A DNA stretch of 64,000 nt. Origin: Pseudodesulfovibrio hydrargyri. Its GTDB lineage: Bacteria > Desulfobacterota > Desulfovibrionia > Desulfovibrionales > Desulfovibrionaceae. Below the pieces are notes generated by a model that worked only from the letters and a program-made list of their open reading frames with translations, had not been told where the DNA came from and did no database searches. Below, piece after piece: positions 30,137-39,339 of the stretch. Numbering within the stretch: the first letter of the stretch is position 1; every line of letters starts with the position of its first letter. Location: NCBI RefSeq assembly GCF_001874525.1, contig NZ_LKAQ01000004.1, forward strand, positions 248,001-312,000, given 5' to 3'. The position numbers and the translations under genes were made by a program.

Positions 30137-30209
30137 AGGCAGCCTCCGGCGGGGCATCGAGAACACTCGCGTTCCGTGTATGTCTGTCCGGTCTTCCCTT
30201 TGGTTTTCG

Positions 30210-30244
30210 ACGGCTTGCAGGCTCGATGCCTGCAAGCCGTTTTG
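30210..30244 (+). terminator. Terminator after alaS
   Basis: Perfect 13-base arms ACGGCTTGCAGGC and GCCTGCAAGCCGT around TCGAT, followed by TTTT. Confidence 0.9.
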
Positions 30245-30429
30245 TCATCGTGTGTAAACCGCACACGCGAAAGGGGCGGGCAAGGCCATGTCGCCAGGGC
30301 TGGGACATGGATCATCGACCGCCGTATGCAATTACTACAGCAGCGTTATCACCTGTTGAGACGAATCGCCCAGGTCCGACAACAAGGGAAAGCCGCATTT
30401 CCTCCGCAGGGCAAAGGCGTACGCCCTTC

Positions 30430-30458
30430 TTGAAAAGAGAACATTTTCAACGTATATT
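30430..30458 (+). promoter_or_regulatory. Promoter of the surface-carbohydrate cluster
   Basis: TTGAAA (30430-30435), exactly 17 bases, then TATATT (30453-30458): a strong sigma-70-like promoter in an AT-rich pocket. It lies 60 bases before the first gene of the cluster. The rest of 30245-30429 shows no gene or recognisable RNA element. Confidence 0.65.
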
Positions 30459-30518
30459 TACTTCAGTTTTTGGTGAGCCTCCCCCTTTTTAATCCTCCAT
30501 TACGAATTCAGGTATGAA

Positions 30519-31433
30519 ATGCATGCGCTTATTGTCGGATATGGGTCTATCGGGGCCCGTCATGCCAGGCTGCTTGCCGCAACCGGCGCGGACGTTGTTT
30601 GCGTGACAGGCAATCGCGACTGCCCTTTCCCCCAATCCGCCTCCATAGCGCAGGCTGTCGCGTCCCACGCCTTTGACCTGGTCATCATCTCCAACGCCAC
30701 GACATACCACAAGAACACTCTGGCAGAGGTCTTGGCTACAGGGTACACAGGGAAAATCCTTGTGGAAAAGCCCTTATTCGAGACGGCTCACAAAGTGTCC
30801 GTCGAGGGAGCCGGGCCAATTTTTGTGGCCTACAACCTCCGGTTCCACCCCTTGGTGCAGCGGACCTTTGCCCTTTTAAAGGGCAGAAAGGCCATTTGCG
30901 CCGAATTTTTCGTTGGTCAATTCCTTCCCGACTGGCGGCCCGGGACCGATTACCGCAAGGGATATTCCGCCATCAAGGAGCAGGGAGGCGGAGTGCTGCG
31001 GGATCTGTCCCACGAGTTGGACCTCGTGCTGTGGATGCTCGGCTCATGGACCGACGTTACCGCGGTGGGCGGGCATTTCAGCCGGCTGGAAATTTCCTCG
31101 GACGACTCCTACTCGCTGCTGATGAAGACCGAGCGTTGCCGCGCCGTGTCCGTCCACCTGGACTACCTGAACTTCGGGGTGCGGCGGGGGTTCAACATCA
31201 TTGCGGAGGAGCTTACCCTCACCGGTGATTTTATTGCCAATACCCTCCTCGTCAACGGAGAGAAGGAATCTTTTGCCACGGACCGGGATACGACTTACAA
31301 AGCCCAGCTGGAGGCGCTGCTCGGCTCAGGCCCGGGCGATCCATGCACCTTTGCGCAGGGCGCGGAGGTCGTCGCCCTTGTGGACGGCGCCGAAGCCGCC
31401 GCACAGCGGCGCGAGTGGGTGACCGCTTCCTGA
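30519..31433 (+). CDS. Gfo/Idh/MocA-family oxidoreductase
   Basis: A 304-residue NAD(P)-dependent sugar dehydrogenase-like protein. The Rossmann motif is GYGSIGARHARLL (8-20) and the diagnostic EKP lysine lies in GKILVEKPLF. A C-terminal substrate domain contains GGGVLRDLSHELDLVLWMLG, with the His of the family. In legionaminic acid clusters a related protein (PtmF-like) is paired with an SDR, as here. First gene of the cluster; the ribosome binding site is weak (CAGG). The exact sugar is unknown. Confidence 0.85.
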   Translation: MHALIVGYGSIGARHARLLAATGADVVCVTGNRDCPFPQSASIAQAVASHAFDLVIISNATTYHKNTLAEVLATGYTGKILVEKPLFETAHKVSVEGAGPIFVAYNLRFHPLVQRTFALLKGRKAICAEFFVGQFLPDWRPGTDYRKGYSAIKEQGGGVLRDLSHELDLVLWMLGSWTDVTAVGGHFSRLEISSDDSYSLLMKTERCRAVSVHLDYLNFGVRRGFNIIAEELTLTGDFIANTLLVNGEKESFATDRDTTYKAQLEALLGSGPGDPCTFAQGAEVVALVDGAEAAAQRREWVTAS

Positions 31434-31538
31434 GGGCCTGTTGTATTCGTTGGATTTAACGCGAACAACCATTCCACCTGTTTCGACTAGGTGCAAACCC
31501 ATAAACGAGCTGAAATTTTGAAGAGCAACATAGAACTC

Positions 31539-32321
31539 ATGGATCTCACCGGCCGAGTGGCGCTGGTGACCGGCGGTGCTGGCTACATAGGACGTACTTT
31601 TTGTGAGACTCTGGCCGAAGCCGGAGCGAACGTCGTGGTGCTGGACATCGACCCCGAAAGGGTCGACGAGGTGGCGGGCTATATTGCCGACCGCTTCGGG
31701 GTTTCCACCCTGGGGCTGGCCGTCGACCTCGCCGTGCAGGATGACGTTCTCGCCGTGCCTGGACGCGTTGAGGAGGCCCTTGGCGGCATGGATATTCTGG
31801 TCAACTGCGCGGGTTTCGTAGGCACCTCCAAGCTGCCGGGCTGGGGATGCGGTTTCGAAGAACAGAGCGTGGACACCTGGCGGCTCGTGGCCGAGGTGAA
31901 CCTGACCGCGCCGTTCGAACTGATCCAGGCGTCCACCGACCTGCTGCGCCGGTCCGGACACGGGACGGTGATCAACATCGGCTCCATTTATGGCGTGTCC
32001 GGTCCGGACATGTCCCTTTACGAGGGGACGAGCATGGGCAACGACGCTGCCTACGCGGCCACCAAGGGCGGCCTCCTGCAACTCACCCGCTGGCTGTCCA
32101 CCGTGCTCGCCCCCGAAGTCCGCGTGAACTCCATCTGCCCCGGTGGTGTTTTCCGAAACCAGGACCCGAAATTCGTGAAGCGCTATGAGAAGAATACTCC
32201 ACTCGGGCGCATGGGGACTGAAGAGGACATGAAGGGCGCCCTCCTCTTTCTGGCCAGCGACCTGTCCGCCTACGTCACCGGGCAGAATATCATGGTCGAC
32301 GGCGGGTGGACCGCCTGGTAG
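31539..32321 (+). CDS. Short-chain dehydrogenase/reductase (PtmA-like)
   Basis: A classical SDR of about 260 residues: TGGAGYIGRTF cofactor motif at 11-21, NCAG in mid-chain, catalytic Ser in INIGSIYG and the YAATK Tyr-Lys pair, and PGGVF near the end. Start choice is uncertain: ATG 31539 gives the usual SDR N-terminus, but TTG 31518 or GTG 31491 would add 7 or 16 residues and none has a good ribosome binding site. It most resembles the dehydrogenases of flagellin and LPS nonulosonate pathways. Likely to act on a nucleotide sugar or sugar intermediate. Confidence 0.85.
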   Translation: MDLTGRVALVTGGAGYIGRTFCETLAEAGANVVVLDIDPERVDEVAGYIADRFGVSTLGLAVDLAVQDDVLAVPGRVEEALGGMDILVNCAGFVGTSKLPGWGCGFEEQSVDTWRLVAEVNLTAPFELIQASTDLLRRSGHGTVINIGSIYGVSGPDMSLYEGTSMGNDAAYAATKGGLLQLTRWLSTVLAPEVRVNSICPGGVFRNQDPKFVKRYEKNTPLGRMGTEEDMKGALLFLASDLSAYVTGQNIMVDGGWTAW

Positions 32322-32369
32322 CAGGGCGGAACCGCCTCTTTCTTTGGGCACTTCTTACGCGGAGCACGC

Positions 32370-33488
32370 ATGATTCACCTCCTTCGGCAGTTCGATCCGA
32401 CAACCCCGCCGCCCGAAACGGGCGGCGGCGTGGAGCAGTGGACGCCCCGGTGCTCCAGTTCGTGCTTCGCCTCCACGGGCCGCTCCCTGGTGGCGTTTCT
32501 GGTGGACACGCTCGGGCTCTCGTCCGACCACACCTGTCTCATACCGGCCTATGTGCCCGAGGGGGTGGTCCAGCCGCTCAGGATGAGCGGAATCCGCGTC
32601 GATTTTTACCGCGTGGACCACAGGCTCTTCGCCGATCCGGAAAGGCTGAGCCGACAGGTGGAGAAAGACCCCTCCGTCCGGTTGGTTGTCCTCATTCATC
32701 CCTTCGGCTTCGAACAACCCGTACGTCCGATCCGCGACATGCTGTCGGGGCGGGGGATCGCCATTCTCGAAGACTGCGCCCAAGCCCTCTTGAGCCGCAC
32801 CGAGGACGGAACGACGCTCGGACAGGAAGGAGATTTTTCCCTGTTCTCCCTCAACAAGTTCCTCCCGGTCCCGGACGGCGCCGTGTTGCAAAGCCACTGC
32901 CGGGGGACCTCGGTGGATTGCGGACAGCTTGCCCGCGGGCCCGAGGGATGGCGGGAATCGATCCTGGCCTACGAGGAGCATCTGCGGCTGAACCATGCCT
33001 TGCTGACCTCCACCTCGCCGGATCGAAGATTGTTGGAAGAGACCGGTGAGGCGTATGAGCGGTATTACTCCTTCGTCAACAGGGAGTTGGGACTTTCCGC
33101 GCCTTCGGACGTAACGCTGGACCGGTTGCGCCGTCTCGCCCCCGGGGCAATGGCGGAAGCCCGACGCCGGAACTGCGCCCTGCTGTACGCCGGGTTGAAG
33201 CAGACGACGTTTCGGTTCGTGTACCCCCAATGGGACGACCGCACCGTTCCCATGGCCGTGCCCGTGCGTGTGCGGCCGGAGGAACGGGAGAGGATCGCGG
33301 ACCGGCTTTTCGAGAGGAATATCCTGCTGTCCACCCTGGTGGACAAATGGAATTTCATCCCGCCGGGCAGGGAATCGGCATTCCCCGCCGAATCCGAATT
33401 CATGGCTTCCCATCTGCTTGTTCCGGTCAACGAGTTCCTTTCCTCCGAAGAGATGGAATACATGGTCGCAACCATGAACCAAATTTAA
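32370..33488 (+). CDS. DegT/DnrJ/EryC1-type PLP aminotransferase
   Basis: A 372-residue protein of the sugar aminotransferase family. The motif EDCAQALLS is followed by FSLNKFLPVPDGAVLQ, in which Lys163 is the probable PLP-binding lysine. The N-terminal 30 residues are less usual and the segment between FNP-type core motifs is somewhat shortened. It would put an amino group on a keto-sugar, fitting a 5,7-diamino nonulosonate or another amino sugar. Placed between the SDR and NeuB genes. Confidence 0.83.
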   Translation: MIHLLRQFDPTTPPPETGGGVEQWTPRCSSSCFASTGRSLVAFLVDTLGLSSDHTCLIPAYVPEGVVQPLRMSGIRVDFYRVDHRLFADPERLSRQVEKDPSVRLVVLIHPFGFEQPVRPIRDMLSGRGIAILEDCAQALLSRTEDGTTLGQEGDFSLFSLNKFLPVPDGAVLQSHCRGTSVDCGQLARGPEGWRESILAYEEHLRLNHALLTSTSPDRRLLEETGEAYERYYSFVNRELGLSAPSDVTLDRLRRLAPGAMAEARRRNCALLYAGLKQTTFRFVYPQWDDRTVPMAVPVRVRPEERERIADRLFERNILLSTLVDKWNFIPPGRESAFPAESEFMASHLLVPVNEFLSSEEMEYMVATMNQI

Positions 33489-33515
33489 CATCCTGGAAAC
33501 GATAAGGAATTCAAA

Positions 33516-34577
33516 ATGAATTACAACGAATTCATCAAAAAGTCGGAAACGGATCTGTTCATTATCGGCGAGGCGGGAGTCAATCACAACGGGGACTTGA
33601 ACATGGCCAGGAAACTGGTGGACGTGGCCAAGGATTGCGGCTGCGATGCCGTCAAGTTTCAGACGTGGAAAACCGAGAAGGTCTATTGCCGCGAACGCTC
33701 CGTCAAGCCGGAATACCAGCAGGCGGTCACCTGCCGGGAGGAAAGCGAATACGACACCATCAAGAAGCTGGAGCTTCCCTTTGACGCCTTTCGGGAGCTG
33801 AAGGCGTATTGCGACGATCAGGGAATCGTTTTTCTCTCAACGCCCGACGAGCAGGAAAGCGCGGACTTCCTGGTCCATGAGCTGCATGTGCCCATGATGA
33901 AGACGGCCTCGCAGGACGTGACCAACCTTCCCTTCCTGCGCCATCTCGCCCGAAAAGGCATCCCGTTGATCTTTTCCACCGGGGCCTCCACCCTGGACGA
34001 AGTCCTGGAAGGAGTCGCCGCCGTCACTGAGGAAACGCGCGAGTTGATCCTGCTCCATTGCCTTTCCTCCTATCCGGCCCCCCTGGAGGACCTCAACCTC
34101 AACGTCATCCCGGAACTGGGCCGCCTGACGGGCCTGCCCATAGGCTTTTCCGACCACACCGTCGGCGTGGAGGCGGCCTGCGCCGCCCTCGCGTTGGGGG
34201 CCAGAATCTTTGAAAAGCACTTCACCCTCTCGCACGACCAGGACGGACCGGACCACCAGGCGTCTTTGACACCGCAAGACCTGGAATGCTACGTTAAAAC
34301 ACTTCGGAATCTTCGGAAAGCCCTGGGGGACGGACACAAGAGGGTGATGCCTTCCGAAGAAAGCAACCGGGGCGCGTTCCGTCGCTATATCGTCTTCGGG
34401 CGGGACGTCGTGGAAGGGCAGGTTCTTGCCCCGGACGACTTTTTGTTCAAGAAGGTGTCCGAAGGAATCGCTCCCAAACATTTGGATGAAATAGTCGGCA
34501 GGGTCGCGGCAAGGGATATCGCCGAGGGAGAGCTTTTCGATTGGAGCCAGCTCCTGTCATCGCCCGACGGCGCATAG
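33516..34577 (+). CDS. NeuB-family nonulosonic acid synthase
   Basis: A 353-residue enzyme that condenses phosphoenolpyruvate with a 6-carbon N-acetylated sugar to give a 9-carbon sialic-type acid. The TIM-barrel motifs are IIGEAGVNHNGDLNMA near residue 20, AVKFQTWK, FLSTPDEQESADFL, IGFSDHTVG and ARIFEKHFTL with DGPDH. A C-terminal antifreeze-like SAF domain (about 290-350) completes the usual architecture. The paralogues NeuB, LegI and PseI cannot be told apart with certainty; the neighbours favour a legionaminic-type acid. Confidence 0.92.
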   Translation: MNYNEFIKKSETDLFIIGEAGVNHNGDLNMARKLVDVAKDCGCDAVKFQTWKTEKVYCRERSVKPEYQQAVTCREESEYDTIKKLELPFDAFRELKAYCDDQGIVFLSTPDEQESADFLVHELHVPMMKTASQDVTNLPFLRHLARKGIPLIFSTGASTLDEVLEGVAAVTEETRELILLHCLSSYPAPLEDLNLNVIPELGRLTGLPIGFSDHTVGVEAACAALALGARIFEKHFTLSHDQDGPDHQASLTPQDLECYVKTLRNLRKALGDGHKRVMPSEESNRGAFRRYIVFGRDVVEGQVLAPDDFLFKKVSEGIAPKHLDEIVGRVAARDIAEGELFDWSQLLSSPDGA

Positions 34578-34747
34578 TTCCGGCCGCATGTCGCGCCGGC
34601 CTGAACGCTTTGTACGCGTTGCGTCTCGAATTGATCCATTCCCGCTCCGTGCGGGACGGTCTTCCGGTCTTTGACGAGCCAGGCTGCGCAGTCTGTCCCG
34701 GCGGGTCCCGGGTGGACGTGAAGAGCTCCGGCCACAACCGGTACTGA
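34541..34747 (+). other. Possible gene remnant
   Basis: An open frame overlapping the 3' end of the NeuB gene and running into the gap. Its second half (LNALYALRLELIHSRSVRDG then CAVCPGGSRVDVKSSGHNRY) looks like real protein, reminiscent of a small phage or peptidase-like domain, but there is no ribosome binding site. It may be a fragment left by a deletion. Otherwise the 34578-34863 gap has no feature. Confidence 0.2.
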
Positions 34748-34863
34748 ATCGCCCCTTCCAGGCTCGGCTCCAGGCAGCCGCATATCGTCATTGGCGGTTC
34801 GCCGCCGTGGCATCGGGATTTATTGACGTCGGCGGAAAGAGCCCGCAGGCAAAGGAAGAGTGC

Positions 34864-35541
34864 ATGGCTTTCGACCAGCAGTGGGAAACCATTTTTTCAA
34901 GCAGAGATTGGGGCCGGTATCCCAGCGAAGAGGTGGTTCGTTTTACCGCCCGAAATTTCAGGGATAGGCAAGCCAGAAAAGATATCCGCATTCTCGACCT
35001 CGGATGCGGGGCAGGGGCCACATGCTGGTATTTGTCGCGGGAGGGGTTTGATGTCTACGGCGTGGACGGCAGCCCCTCCGCCATCCGCAAGGCGTCGGCC
35101 TATCTGGCCGAGGAAAACCTGACGGCCTCTTTTTCCGTGGGTGACATAGTCGGTCTGGAGTATGCGCCGAATTTTTTTGACGCCGTGTATGAGATCGGGG
35201 TCGCCCAACACAACAGGATGGCCGACATCCGAAAGATATACAAAGAAATCGAACGTGTCCTGAAGCCTGGCGGGCTCTTCTTTTCCATCGCCATCAACGA
35301 GGCCACTTCCGGAAGGGAACATGCGGACGAGTTGGAGAAAAATACATTTCTTCACTTGGACAGCCTGAACCAGGACGTGCTCGTGCACCTGTTTTCAAAG
35401 GCCGAACTGGAAGAGCTCACCGCCCCATTCAAGAACGTTGTCATTGAATCCCTGGTCCGCACCTCGGAGCGGGGCGCGAAAACGATTGGACACTATCTGA
35501 TTTCAGCCCAAAAGAAGGAATATGATGAGTACGACGGTTGA
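34864..35541 (+). CDS. Class I SAM-dependent methyltransferase
   Basis: A 225-residue methyltransferase with motif I ILDLGCGAGATCWYLS, motif II VYGVDGSPSAI and the post-motif FFDAVYEIGVAQHN and LKPGGLFF. The ATG at 34864 has AAAGGAAGAG upstream and is preferred to the GTG at 34807. It overlaps the following FemAB-like gene by 17-20 bases. In this setting it may O- or N-methylate the sugar or a carrier, a common modification of surface glycans. The substrate is unknown. Confidence 0.83.
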   Translation: MAFDQQWETIFSSRDWGRYPSEEVVRFTARNFRDRQARKDIRILDLGCGAGATCWYLSREGFDVYGVDGSPSAIRKASAYLAEENLTASFSVGDIVGLEYAPNFFDAVYEIGVAQHNRMADIRKIYKEIERVLKPGGLFFSIAINEATSGREHADELEKNTFLHLDSLNQDVLVHLFSKAELEELTAPFKNVVIESLVRTSERGAKTIGHYLISAQKKEYDEYDG

Positions 35542-36577
35542 ATGGCTGGGCATGGAGGAGACCAGCATTTGGAGAGACTGCCTGCGGGCCTTGCCGGACG
35601 AGTTGAACGACGTCTATCTTCTGCCGGAATATGGCGCTCTCTACGAGGACGAGAAGACGACGCCCCAATGCTTCCTGTTCAAAAAGGACGGGGAGGTTTT
35701 CCTCTATCCGTTTCTCCGGCAGGAAACGCCGTTTCTGGACGATTATTACGACATCACCACAGCCTACGGCTATGGGGGGCCGGTGTACACCACACCGGAT
35801 GGCGTCTTTCTCTCGGAGGCCCTGGCCGCGTTCGACGCCCTCGCAAAAGAACGGAATATCGTGGCCGAACTCATCAAGTTCAACCCTCTGCTCGGCATGC
35901 ACCAGGGGCTCCGGCCCGTATTCCGGGGAGAGATCATCCCGGTGTGCAACACGGTCTTCGTGGAGATCGACATCGACGAGGAATATCGCTGGACCAAGGA
36001 GTATACGGCGGCCAACCGCAAGGGAATCAAGAAATCCCTGCGCGCGGACGGGAAGGTGGAGTTCTCCGACTCTCCCGAGGCCTGGGCACGGTTTGACGAA
36101 CTCTACTCCGGCACCATGCGGCACAACAAGGCCACCGGCTTCTATTATTTCTCCGAGGCCTACTTCCAGGCCATTCGGAAGCGGCTGCCGGAGAACCACA
36201 CCCTGGCCTCCGCCATCATCGACGGCACCATCGGCGCCAGCATGATATTGCTTCACGGCAACCGGTACGCCTATTGCCACCTGATCGGGACCGATCCCCA
36301 ATACCAACGGGTCGGGATAAACAATTTCCTGCACCATCAGTGTATCTTGTGGTGCAAGGAGAACGGCATCAAAAGGCTCCTCATCGGGGGTGGGCGTACG
36401 CGCGGGGACGATGATCCCCTGCTCAAATTCAAAAAGAATTTTTCAAAGCAATTGAGCATGTTTCATGTTGGTGAACGGGTTCTCAACCGGCCTGTGTACG
36501 ACAAGCTGGTGGATATGCGCAACAACGCGAATCCGGAACCACCTGACAGCGGCAAGCTCTTCAAGTACAGATTCTGA
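35525..36577 (+). CDS. FemAB/BioF2-like acyltransferase
   Basis: A 350-residue protein of the GNAT-fold family that includes peptidoglycan-bridge aminoacyl transferases and Acetyltransf_6 (BioF2-like) proteins. It shows the two-half GNAT layout, with TAANRKGIKKSL and FDELYSGTMRHNKATGFYYF, then IGASMILLHGNRYAYCHLIG and a LLIGGGRTRGDDDPLLKFKK end. ATG 35522 is an alternative start three bases earlier. In a nonulosonate cluster it could supply the N-acyl (or aminoacyl) group. This is inference, and a role on lipid-linked substrates is equally possible. Confidence 0.78.
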   Translation: MSTTVEWLGMEETSIWRDCLRALPDELNDVYLLPEYGALYEDEKTTPQCFLFKKDGEVFLYPFLRQETPFLDDYYDITTAYGYGGPVYTTPDGVFLSEALAAFDALAKERNIVAELIKFNPLLGMHQGLRPVFRGEIIPVCNTVFVEIDIDEEYRWTKEYTAANRKGIKKSLRADGKVEFSDSPEAWARFDELYSGTMRHNKATGFYYFSEAYFQAIRKRLPENHTLASAIIDGTIGASMILLHGNRYAYCHLIGTDPQYQRVGINNFLHHQCILWCKENGIKRLLIGGGRTRGDDDPLLKFKKNFSKQLSMFHVGERVLNRPVYDKLVDMRNNANPEPPDSGKLFKYRF

Positions 36578-36578
36578 C

Positions 36579-37787
36579 ATGGCTAAAAGGAAAATTTGCA
36601 TCGTCACCGCCGCGCGTTCCGAATACAGCGCGTCCAAATGGCTCATGCTCGAGCTGTCCGGCGACCCCGATGTGGAGTTGCAGGTGGTGGTCACGGGCTC
36701 GCATCTGGAATCCCGGCACGGCCTCACGGTCGAGGAGATCGAGCGGGATGGAATCCCCATCGCGGCCAGGGTGCCCATGATGTGCGACAGCGACACCCCA
36801 CGCGCCGTGGCCGAATCAATGGGCCGTTGCGCCCTCGGCATGGCCCAAACCATGGCCAGACTCGAACCGGACCTGTTGGTCGTGCTCGGCGATCGCTACG
36901 AACTGCTGCCCATATGCAGCGCCGCGACCATGCTCAACATTCCCATCGCCCACATTTCCGGCGGAGACATCACGGAAGGCGCGGTGGACGACGCCATTCG
37001 CCACGCCGTAACCAAGCTGGCACACCTCCACTTTCCCGGCACTGAACGTTCCGCCAAGGTACTCCGCCAGTTGGGCGAGGACGAAAGCCGCATCTTTGTG
37101 GTTGGAGAACCGGGACTCGACAACTTCAACCGCCTGGACTGCCTGGATAGGGAAACCCTGGGGCGGGATCTGGGCATGGCCCCGGACAGGAAGTGGGTTC
37201 TGCTGACCTACCATCCCGAGACCCGCACCGGTGGGGACGACAGTGCCGTCCTGGCCAATATTTTCCATGTCCTGGATCAACAGGAAGGGATCCAGGTCAT
37301 GATGACCTACCCGAATGCGGATCCAGGATCCGGACGCATCGTCGACCTGATGCGGGAAAAACACGCCGAACGGCCTGACCGATACCGTTTGGAAAAGAGC
37401 CTGGGTCAACTGCGTTTCATCAGTATCCTGAAACAGGCGTGGTGCATGGTCGGCAATTCCTCCAGCATCCTTTTCGAGGCCCCCAGCGCAAAGCTCCCGG
37501 CCATACTGGTCGGCGACAGGCAGAAAGGACGTCTGTCTCCGGTTAACGTCATCCCCGCGGCCGGGAACCCAAAGTCGCTGCAAAATGCCTTCGAGTTGGC
37601 CGGGAACAACGAATTCCGGGCCGGTCTGCGCGACCTGGTCAACCCGTATGGGGACGGGCACACCGCTTGTCGGGTGGCCGCCATATTGAAAAAGACGGAA
37701 CTTGCGACCCTGCTCAAGAAACCTTTTGTCCTGCGTGATTGCAGCCTTCTTGATGAGGAGGACCGCAATGGAGGAGCGCAAGGGTAA
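36579..37787 (+). CDS. NeuC-family hydrolysing nucleotide-sugar 2-epimerase
   Basis: A 402-residue enzyme of the UDP-GlcNAc 2-epimerase (hydrolysing) family, which releases the free ManNAc-type substrate for NeuB. Motifs: ICIVTAARSEY at the start, LLVVLGDRYELLP, IPIAHISGGDITEGAVDDAIRHAV, LTYHPET and VGNSSSILFEAPS (nucleotide site). ATG 36579 follows the previous stop by one base. Its last 20 bases overlap the next gene. In legionaminic pathways the equivalent is LegG. The C-terminus is about 25 residues longer than many homologues. Confidence 0.9.
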   Translation: MAKRKICIVTAARSEYSASKWLMLELSGDPDVELQVVVTGSHLESRHGLTVEEIERDGIPIAARVPMMCDSDTPRAVAESMGRCALGMAQTMARLEPDLLVVLGDRYELLPICSAATMLNIPIAHISGGDITEGAVDDAIRHAVTKLAHLHFPGTERSAKVLRQLGEDESRIFVVGEPGLDNFNRLDCLDRETLGRDLGMAPDRKWVLLTYHPETRTGGDDSAVLANIFHVLDQQEGIQVMMTYPNADPGSGRIVDLMREKHAERPDRYRLEKSLGQLRFISILKQAWCMVGNSSSILFEAPSAKLPAILVGDRQKGRLSPVNVIPAAGNPKSLQNAFELAGNNEFRAGLRDLVNPYGDGHTACRVAAILKKTELATLLKKPFVLRDCSLLDEEDRNGGAQG

Positions 37788-39150
37788 AGGAAGAAAAATG
37801 CTGTGTGCGATTCCCATGGAGACCGCGGTCCGCGAGCTGGACGGAGTGCTGTATCTCGCGCTGCACCTCGCCAGACATTCCATTCCCTGTCTGATCGGGG
37901 AACGCATGGTCAACCGCATCGTCTCGAGTTCCCCGGAACCCGTCATCTATTTCGACACCGACCATGACCGGGAGTGCGCCCGCAAGGTTCTCGACAAAGG
38001 CGGCAAGGTCATCAATCTGCATTCCGAGGGCATCAACATGTTTGACGCCCCTTCGATTCTCTCCCCTTTTATCGACAATATCGACTCCGCCTCGGCGATG
38101 TGCGTCTGGGGGCAGGCCCAGGCCGATCTCATCGCGCAAAATGTCGAGGAGCAGTACCGCGCCAGGGTGAAGGGGACGGGCTATCCCTCATTCGATCTGG
38201 CCTCGAGCCGGTTCATCGACTACTATCGGAAGCGGGAGATCGTCGACGCCTACGGAGAGGACTACATCCTCATCAACACCAATTTCAGCTACGGCAACAA
38301 TTCCATGGGGCTGGAACGCTGGCTGGAAGTGGTTTGCCAAGCCGACAACCTTGATTATTTCCACCACGAACAACACCGGAAATTCGTGTACGATCTCGCC
38401 GAGTACCAGACCACCCTGGTCGGCGCTTTCGTGGAAATGACCAAAATCCTCTCTGAACGATTCCCGGATAAATGGATCGTCTTTCGTCCGCATCCGTCCG
38501 AGAACGTAGGCTTTTATTCCGAGGCGTTCGACCGCAACGGGAACATCGCCGTCACCAACCGATGGTCGGTCCGTTCCTGGCTCGCCACCTCCGGGCCGGT
38601 TATTCACCACGACTGCACCACCGGTGTCGAGGCCCTGCTGATGGGGAAACACGTCATCAACTACAGGCCGATTTTCGAGCCGGGCATCGCCGCTCCCATT
38701 CCGTCGCTGGTCGGCGCCAGGGCCGAAACCCCGGCCCAGGTTATGGAGTTGATCGAAGCGGGTTCACCCTCTCCCGATTTCGTCAGGGAACAACTGCAAA
38801 CCGTCGCGCCCTATTTCGCGACAGTGAACGGCAACGCCTCCCGAACTCTGGCCGGGATAGCCGCCGACCTGGGGGGCGGTGTGCCCGGGGTCCTTCCGGA
38901 TTCACCCGCGTTTCGGGTGGCATTCGGGAACTGGATGAAATACGTCGGCAGGACGATCAAGTCACGGCTCCCCGACGGATGGTGCGACGACAGGAAACGC
39001 AGGGCCAGGACCGCGCTCGAGAAATTCCCCAGGATCGAACGGAGACAGATGGTTGCCCTTTTCGACAAACTGCGCCGCGTAGAGCCGGACCTGCCGCACG
39101 TCGAGGTCCGTAAATTGTGCCTGAACACCTTTCTGATCACCAAGGCCTGA
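37768..39150 (+). CDS. Surface carbohydrate biosynthesis protein (TIGR04396-like)
   Basis: A protein of about 460 residues resembling the surface-carbohydrate biosynthesis family often placed beside NeuB-type genes. The N-terminus IPMETAVRELDGVLYLALHLA and the mid-chain segment WIVFRPHPSENVGFY support this; the fold should be GT-B-like. No activity is established for the family; a glycosyl- or glycerophospho-transferase is suspected. ATG 37768 has AGGAGG six bases upstream and overlaps NeuC by 20 bases; ATG 37798 is an alternative. It is the last plus-strand gene of the cluster. Confidence 0.75.
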   Translation: MEERKGKGRKMLCAIPMETAVRELDGVLYLALHLARHSIPCLIGERMVNRIVSSSPEPVIYFDTDHDRECARKVLDKGGKVINLHSEGINMFDAPSILSPFIDNIDSASAMCVWGQAQADLIAQNVEEQYRARVKGTGYPSFDLASSRFIDYYRKREIVDAYGEDYILINTNFSYGNNSMGLERWLEVVCQADNLDYFHHEQHRKFVYDLAEYQTTLVGAFVEMTKILSERFPDKWIVFRPHPSENVGFYSEAFDRNGNIAVTNRWSVRSWLATSGPVIHHDCTTGVEALLMGKHVINYRPIFEPGIAAPIPSLVGARAETPAQVMELIEAGSPSPDFVREQLQTVAPYFATVNGNASRTLAGIAADLGGGVPGVLPDSPAFRVAFGNWMKYVGRTIKSRLPDGWCDDRKRRARTALEKFPRIERRQMVALFDKLRRVEPDLPHVEVRKLCLNTFLITKA

Positions 39151-39339
39151 GGGCGGAGACGGACAATCCCTGGTGCCGGTTGCGCCTCCCTCATTTGGGC
39201 GATTGATCGGACGAAGAGTTTTGGTCAAAAGACGCTAAAGGTGGGATAAGAAAGCCACCAACTCCCGTTTAGCAATCCTTTTGATCGCATTGCGGACTCC
39301 GCACCGGTCGCCCGCTTTCCGGCCTCCGACTTGCCGCCC

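Noticed and set aside
30330..30430. Possible cyclic-di-GMP riboswitch upstream of the sugar cluster
   Set aside because: GCAGGGCAAAGGCG resembles a fragment of the GEMM motif, but the flanking stems and the second conserved loop cannot be formed, and it lies upstream of the promoter.
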